Part shown: piece by piece, positions 59,791 through 64,000 of the stretch
Numbering within the stretch: position 1 is the stretch's first letter
How the letters are laid out: every line of letters starts with the position of its first letter
Assembly (NCBI RefSeq): GCF_020379485.1
Contig: NC_063445.1
Coordinates: 56,755,422-56,819,421 of the forward strand
Reading direction: 5' to 3'
Length of the DNA: 64,000 nucleotides
Source: Brassica napus
Lineage: Eukaryota > Streptophyta > Magnoliopsida > Brassicales > Brassicaceae
Translations under genes and position numbers: made by a program
Notes under the pieces: model-generated
Told to the model about the DNA's origin: nothing
Seen by the model: the letters and a program-made list of their open reading frames with translations, nothing else
Databases searched by the model: none

Positions 59791-59999
59791 TGCTCTTAGT
59801 AGTTGTTTTTAAATGAACTGAATTCTACCTCATGGTGCCAATTTGACAGCTTGCATATTTCTTTATACCACATAGACAATTTCAACAGTTACATGTATTA
59901 CAACTTGACAAGTGAAAAATAAATATAATACAAACCAGCTTAATGCATAATCTTTAAAACAACAAACAATTTATACCAACTAGAACATGTACATTAGTA

Positions 60000-61763
60000 T
60001 TATTTTTTTAGACAATGACGGTAACAATACAACATTTTTCTGTCATCATCATAAACTTCAAGCATTAGTTTATCTTGGCAACGCCTTCCACAGTCATCGC
60101 AGATGGGTCGAGTGAGACGATTGTTCGGGATTATATTAAATTTTGTATCATCTAACAAGAGATTTTGAGCAGGCTTGACATAGGGTGCACATTTTCCTAG
60201 GAAACATTGGATATGGAAAACGGTCCCACATTCATGACATGTATAAAGCCATATGGTTGAATCCATAATTTCCTCACAAATCTCACACCAATTGAGACTT
60301 TCATTCTCTTTGTAAGAAAGGGTGAGGAAATGCTCATCATGCTCATATCTCACTTTATATGGGAGTGTAGCACAACGGAAGCACAAAAAGAAGCTGCATT
60401 CGATACAATTCAAAGTTTGATCTTTCTCGTTTTTGCAGATTGAACAGAGTCTAGATTTTCCAAGTTCATTGCTTAAGAACAAGGGATGTGGGTGGCATTG
60501 CTGGACAAATGGCTCAGATATTGCAGCACATCGCACGTCTATACTTATAGACTCATCTCCTTTGCTACACACATATCTGAAACCATACAAACAACGCTGA
60601 CAATATTCACACAAGAAAATATTTTTGGTGTCACTCACTTGTAGAATAAAAGGATTGGGATGTGCTATATGTTGTTTTGTCCGGGGAAGATTTGCACATG
60701 CTTCATGGAGTACAAAATCACAGTTGGATTCCATACATTCGTAAACGCCACCTCCGTAGAATGGAAGTAGGCATGCTTGACATCGCTTTTCATCATCATA
60801 CATAATGTCAGTGGTCTTCCTTTCAAACTTCATGTGATGTGAATGGCCGAAATGTTTTATAATTCCATCACCTATCACTTCAAAAGAATTCAAATTTTCA
60901 TAGTCTTCTTCCGGTTCTTCCTCAAGTTCTTTTCCATCCCACACATCTTCCCGAGTTGCACACTTGGAATGCACTGCGTAACTGCAATCTTTCGTGCAAG
61001 AATAACTTCCATAGTCTTCGTCAACTTTTTGACGACAAACTCCACAAGACAATATTCTAGGAAGAGAATATGTGAAAGAGAGACGGTGGTCATGACGGGA
61101 TATTCTTATGACAAATGGTAAGTAAATACAATTTTCATGGACAACAAAATCACATTGAAGACACACGTAGATGAGAAGTTTGCTATCAACTACCCCACAA
61201 ACATCACATGTCAAATCAGCTTTTCTCGAAAAGATGTTGAGGTCATGCTCATGCCTTTTTGGATAGTTAAGGAACGAGGGTCTTGTCGCGCAAACAGGAT
61301 GCAAACTAAACTTACAAGTAAAACAGTAGTAATATAACCTTACGTGTTTATATCTATAACGACTTTCACAATGAGAACAATATATACCTGAATAATCAAG
61401 AACTAGTTGGAGAGGGTGTTTAGAGTGATAAAGAGATTTGATTAGAGGGGGAGACTCGACACATTCTTTGTGGAATGATAACCCACATTTGTCGCAAAAG
61501 TAATAGGTTGTACCAATTTCTTTACACGTACAAGCATGACACAAAGACTCATCTCCTACTTCTTTGTTGTTGCACCAATAAAGAGGGTAAAGGCGGTGGC
61601 CAAGGTAGCGATAATAACGTAAAATGCTGTTGCCTTCGACATTTGGAAGATAACAAGAAATGTTGATTATCGTGAACTTCTCATTATAAGGATTTAAAAG
61701 GCAGTATAATCGATAGAGAGGGCAAAAGAGGGGAGAAAATAGAGAATGCTGGACTGAACTCAT
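60000..61763 (-). CDS. DC1 (Cys/His-rich C1) domain protein
   Basis: A single-exon frame of 587 aa with no interruptions. After a hydrophobic, unusual N-terminus (HSLFSPLFCPLYRLYCLL) it contains about nine C1-like units with the family pattern HxHxL...CxxC...YxCxxCxFxLHxxCA, for example LSFHKECVESPP, YYCFTCKFSLHPVCATRP, YVCLQCDFVVHENCIYLP and YECMESNCDFVLHEACANLP. It ends CRHCLKK-like after CDDCGRRCQDK. The Cys and His positions imply structural zinc. Plant DC1 proteins are a large, fast-changing family with few known roles, some in defence and stress signalling. A TATATATA lies 65 bp upstream. The tail is duplicated at 58130-58553. Confidence 0.92.
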   Translation of the reverse strand: MSSVQHSLFSPLFCPLYRLYCLLNPYNEKFTIINISCYLPNVEGNSILRYYRYLGHRLYPLYWCNNKEVGDESLCHACTCKEIGTTYYFCDKCGLSFHKECVESPPLIKSLYHSKHPLQLVLDYSGIYCSHCESRYRYKHVRLYYYCFTCKFSLHPVCATRPSFLNYPKRHEHDLNIFSRKADLTCDVCGVVDSKLLIYVCLQCDFVVHENCIYLPFVIRISRHDHRLSFTYSLPRILSCGVCRQKVDEDYGSYSCTKDCSYAVHSKCATREDVWDGKELEEEPEEDYENLNSFEVIGDGIIKHFGHSHHMKFERKTTDIMYDDEKRCQACLLPFYGGGVYECMESNCDFVLHEACANLPRTKQHIAHPNPFILQVSDTKNIFLCEYCQRCLYGFRYVCSKGDESISIDVRCAAISEPFVQQCHPHPLFLSNELGKSRLCSICKNEKDQTLNCIECSFFLCFRCATLPYKVRYEHDEHFLTLSYKENESLNWCEICEEIMDSTIWLYTCHECGTVFHIQCFLGKCAPYVKPAQNLLLDDTKFNIIPNNRLTRPICDDCGRRCQDKLMLEVYDDDRKMLYCYRHCLKK

Positions 61764-61827
61764 GGTTATAGAAAAAATGTTTGGATGGTTATTGTAAGTT
61801 TGGAGTTTAGTTGTTATGATTTGTGAC

Positions 61828-61837
61828 TATATATATA
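61828..61837 (-). promoter_or_regulatory. Probable TATA box of the DC1 gene
   Basis: The TATATATATA run lies 65-74 bases upstream of the ATG at 61763, at normal distance for a short 5' UTR. Confidence 0.55.
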
Positions 61838-62097
61838 CTGAAAAGTATATAAAATTGAATGATTCCATATCATTTTATTTTTCTTTGCATGGCAACATCT
61901 CACGTCAAGTATTGCAATCTATTCACGTTTAAACTTCTCAAGCAAAGTACTAATTCTATGCTTTTACGTTTGTTTTTCCCATATTCCTATCTTACTTCCT
62001 GCACTTACCCTCTTTTAGACCTGACCAAAAATCATTATTCAACAAGAGTGTATTGATTCTTCCGTTTCAGGCTTATTTCATTTAGATGTCCGATAAA

Positions 62098-62116
62098 GGC
62101 CCAATAGTCTCAGCCC
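62098..62116 (+). promoter_or_regulatory. Site II-type elements (TGGGCY) upstream of the RPA34-like gene
   Basis: GGCCCA and AGCCCA occur 12 bp apart about 270 bp before the ATG, with CTACGTCGTTTTCGAG nearby. Paired TGGGCY motifs are typical of plant ribosomal-protein and ribosome-biogenesis promoters, which fits a pol I subunit-like product. Confidence 0.5.
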
Positions 62117-62379
62117 AAAAGCTCTAGATCCCAAAGTAACACAATTCACTCAAAACTACGTCGTTTTCGAGTGAAGTACATATAAATTATAAAACTGGGA
62201 AAAGGGTTTTAGGTCATCGTCGTCGCATCGAATCTCTCCGGCGACTACTCTCTCCATTCCGCCGTCGACAGAGCAACACTCCGTTCTGAGGTTAACCCTT
62301 CTCTCGAATTTGCCTTCTCGTGTTGATTCCGCCTTCAGTTTTACACTCTTTCTTACTAATTGTGAGAGAGCAGAGAGAG

Positions 62380-63211
62380 ATGGCGTTGGATTACAAACCT
62401 CCAGAGGAGTTCATAGTCAACAACTTACAGCCCCTCGCTGACTTCGATGTGACGGGATCGACGGAGCTCTGGCTCATCCAGTGCCCTATGAGCCACGTAC
62501 GATTGAAATATGTAAAGGGTTTAATGTTTTCTGAAACTGAAGGGTGTTTTGGTCTTTTTCAGGTTCCGGAGATTGAAGGGAAGGAGCTTAAGGTTAAGCT
62601 TGGTGAAGATGGAGTCTTGGGACGTTTCGAGGATTCTTCTGGTAATAAAAGTTTTGATTTTTTTTTTTTTTTTTTAAACAAGCTTCTTGATTTTTTTTTT
62701 TATTATTGATTAGGTAAAGAGGTTGAACTTGTTAGCTTTGCTTCTCAAGAAGGTGATGCAACTGTGATTATACCTTGTGAGAACGAATCAAAGATCGGTA
62801 AGTTTCGTTTCTCCTCTTGCTTACATGAAGAGTTAGAGTTGTTGTGTCTGGTTAGTAACTATTGTGTGTTGCTTTTTTTTAATGGTAGCTGGGAAGATTT
62901 CGAGGCGAGTTTCGTTGGTTCGGTTCCCTGAACCGGAAGAGCTTCTTGAGACTTTTAAAACTCAGCAGAAGGCTTTGAGAGCTGTGACGAGTTCCTCTGT
63001 TAGAAACTCTAACCCAGCTATGAGTAGCAAGCGTAAAAGCGGACAGTCTTCTCTTCGACATAGCAGCAGAGAGAAGAGCTTTTTCTCTGGCTTCACTGAG
63101 ACTCCCAAGTCTTCGAAAAGAAAGCATTCGGAGCCTTCTGCGAGCAAACATGGTTCAGGCTCTTCGGATAGGTCGGGTAAGTCTAAGAAGAAGGTGAAGA
63201 CTGAGAAGTAG
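62380..63211 (+). CDS. RPA34/PAF49-like protein (mediator-associated-type, Arabidopsis At5g64680 counterpart)
   Basis: CDS is join(62380..62496,62563..62641,62714..62797,62889..63211), 200 aa, three short GT-AG introns, phases consistent. The N-terminal half is a compact acidic domain: PPEEFIVNNLQPLADFDVTG, STELWLIQCP, then VPEIEGKELKVKLGEDG and DATVIIPCENE. ELWLIQ(A/C)P followed by a beta-rich domain resembles RNA polymerase I subunit RPA34/PAF49. The C-terminal about 75 residues are Ser/Lys-rich with nuclear localisation-like clusters (SSKRKS, SSKRKHSEPS, GKSKKKVKTEK). Predicted nuclear. The Arabidopsis orthologue is often labelled mediator-associated; the pol I assignment is my inference. 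Confidence 0.88.
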
Positions 63212-64000
63212 AGATGGTTGTTTTTCTTCTTCTTTATATGATTGTTTTGATGTTGAATTTTTGATTATGTGAGACGATAAGCAAAAACTAGTATTGTATC
63301 CGAATATATAACTTATTTCTCCAGACATGGTTATGAATTACAGGCTTAAGGATTCAGACAAAAGCTATATGGTTTGTTGTTCTTTTTTTATCTTCAAGCA
63401 TATGTGGTTGGAGTTGTTGTTAGAGTCTTGTGAACTTGGTTTCCATTGATGTTGAGTCTTAGGCTCTTAGCTTTCTTCTTAACTCGTGAATATTTTGGAA
63501 TACTTTCCATAACACACATCAAGACTCAAGTCCCATATAGGTTTGAATAGATTAAGCAATTTGGCTAAAATTGAAGCTGTGGCAACAAGTTCAATTTGGC
63601 ATCAAGCTGATACACCTCACTCAACAGTTTCTATTCTTGTTTGGGCTGTCAAGCTCTTTTCGGCTTTCTTCTTTTGGGTCCAAATCAAATTTTTAATGGG
63701 CCGAGATCCATTTACTATCCGTCCATTATACGATTTTAACGTAAAAGACCTTCCTACGTAAATAGAAGCTGTTGTAACTCCATGCAGAAGGATATAAAAC
63801 ATGAACTTGGAAATAAGATGGGATTAATTAGTGAGATTTTCTTTATTTATTTCCCTTTTTACTTAAGCGTAATATACACTTGCACGATTCAGTATCAAAA
63901 TAAATAGACTGAGCATCAAGATAAAAAGATTCGAATATACACTTTACTACTTTATAGTATTTTGTATTATAAAAACAGATCAATTTACATCTGTGTTTCG
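63212..64000. other. Downstream DNA, no gene recognised
   Basis: 3' UTR of the RPA34-like gene followed by AT-rich spacer. The short plus-strand frame at 63543-63761 has no recognisable feature. Confidence 0.5.

Overview
The window is plant nuclear DNA from a Brassicaceae genome, most likely Brassica or a close relative. It is AT-rich, has intron-bearing genes with GT-AG junctions, and carries transposable elements typical of the family. Five complete host genes are readable: a XND1/NAC104-type NAC factor (14198-15643, +), a loricrin-like Cys/His repeat protein (17770-19446, -), an MRS2-2/MGT9-type magnesium transporter (23033-25403, -), beta-xylosidase XYL4 (26538-29921, -) and an RPA34/PAF49-like protein (62380-63211, +). 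A sixth intact single-exon gene encodes a DC1-domain protein (60000-61763, -). From memory, the first four follow the Arabidopsis order At5g64530-At5g64550-At5g64560-At5g64570, and the last host gene matches At5g64680. The window is therefore collinear with the end of Arabidopsis chromosome 5, but the ten or so genes expected between XYL4 and the RPA34-like gene are absent and about 30 kb of transposable elements lies there instead.

Layout. 1-1895: edge of a minus-strand Copia element (open gag-protease frame, primer-binding site, LTR). 2469-3923: a poly(A)-tailed retroposon with a 15-bp target duplication and no long reading frame. 3983-4056: a tRNA-Val(AAC) gene with a damaged T loop. 4782-7529: a Helitron carrying broken pieces of a Rab GTPase gene and a PPR gene. 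7530-14197: gene-poor DNA with diverged repeats. 14198-29921: the four collinear genes. 30573-37290: a foldback MITE, a broken glutaredoxin-like gene, two hAT-type elements with 8-bp duplications and a 26-base poly-G run. 37290-41371: a broken LINE. 41884-42063: a tRNA-derived SINE. 43040-43818: exon-like remnants of an unidentified minus-strand gene. 43819-49197: a complete but inactivated Copia element (TSD TCTCC). 49223-57189: a structurally complete CACTA (En/Spm) element (TSD GCA) with both transposase genes, each inactivated by a premature stop. 58130-60203: a duplicated DC1 gene tail flanking a HOL-type methyltransferase pseudogene. 60000-63211: the intact DC1 gene and the RPA34-like gene.

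Functionally, XND1 (restraint of xylem vessel wall formation) and XYL4 (xylan side-chain trimming in walls) both relate to secondary walls, but they are independent genes. The most unusual content is in the mobile DNA: the Helitron with two captured host genes, and a CACTA element whose ends, target duplication and subterminal repeats are intact while both of its genes are dead. I found no CRISPR array, rRNA gene or organellar gene.
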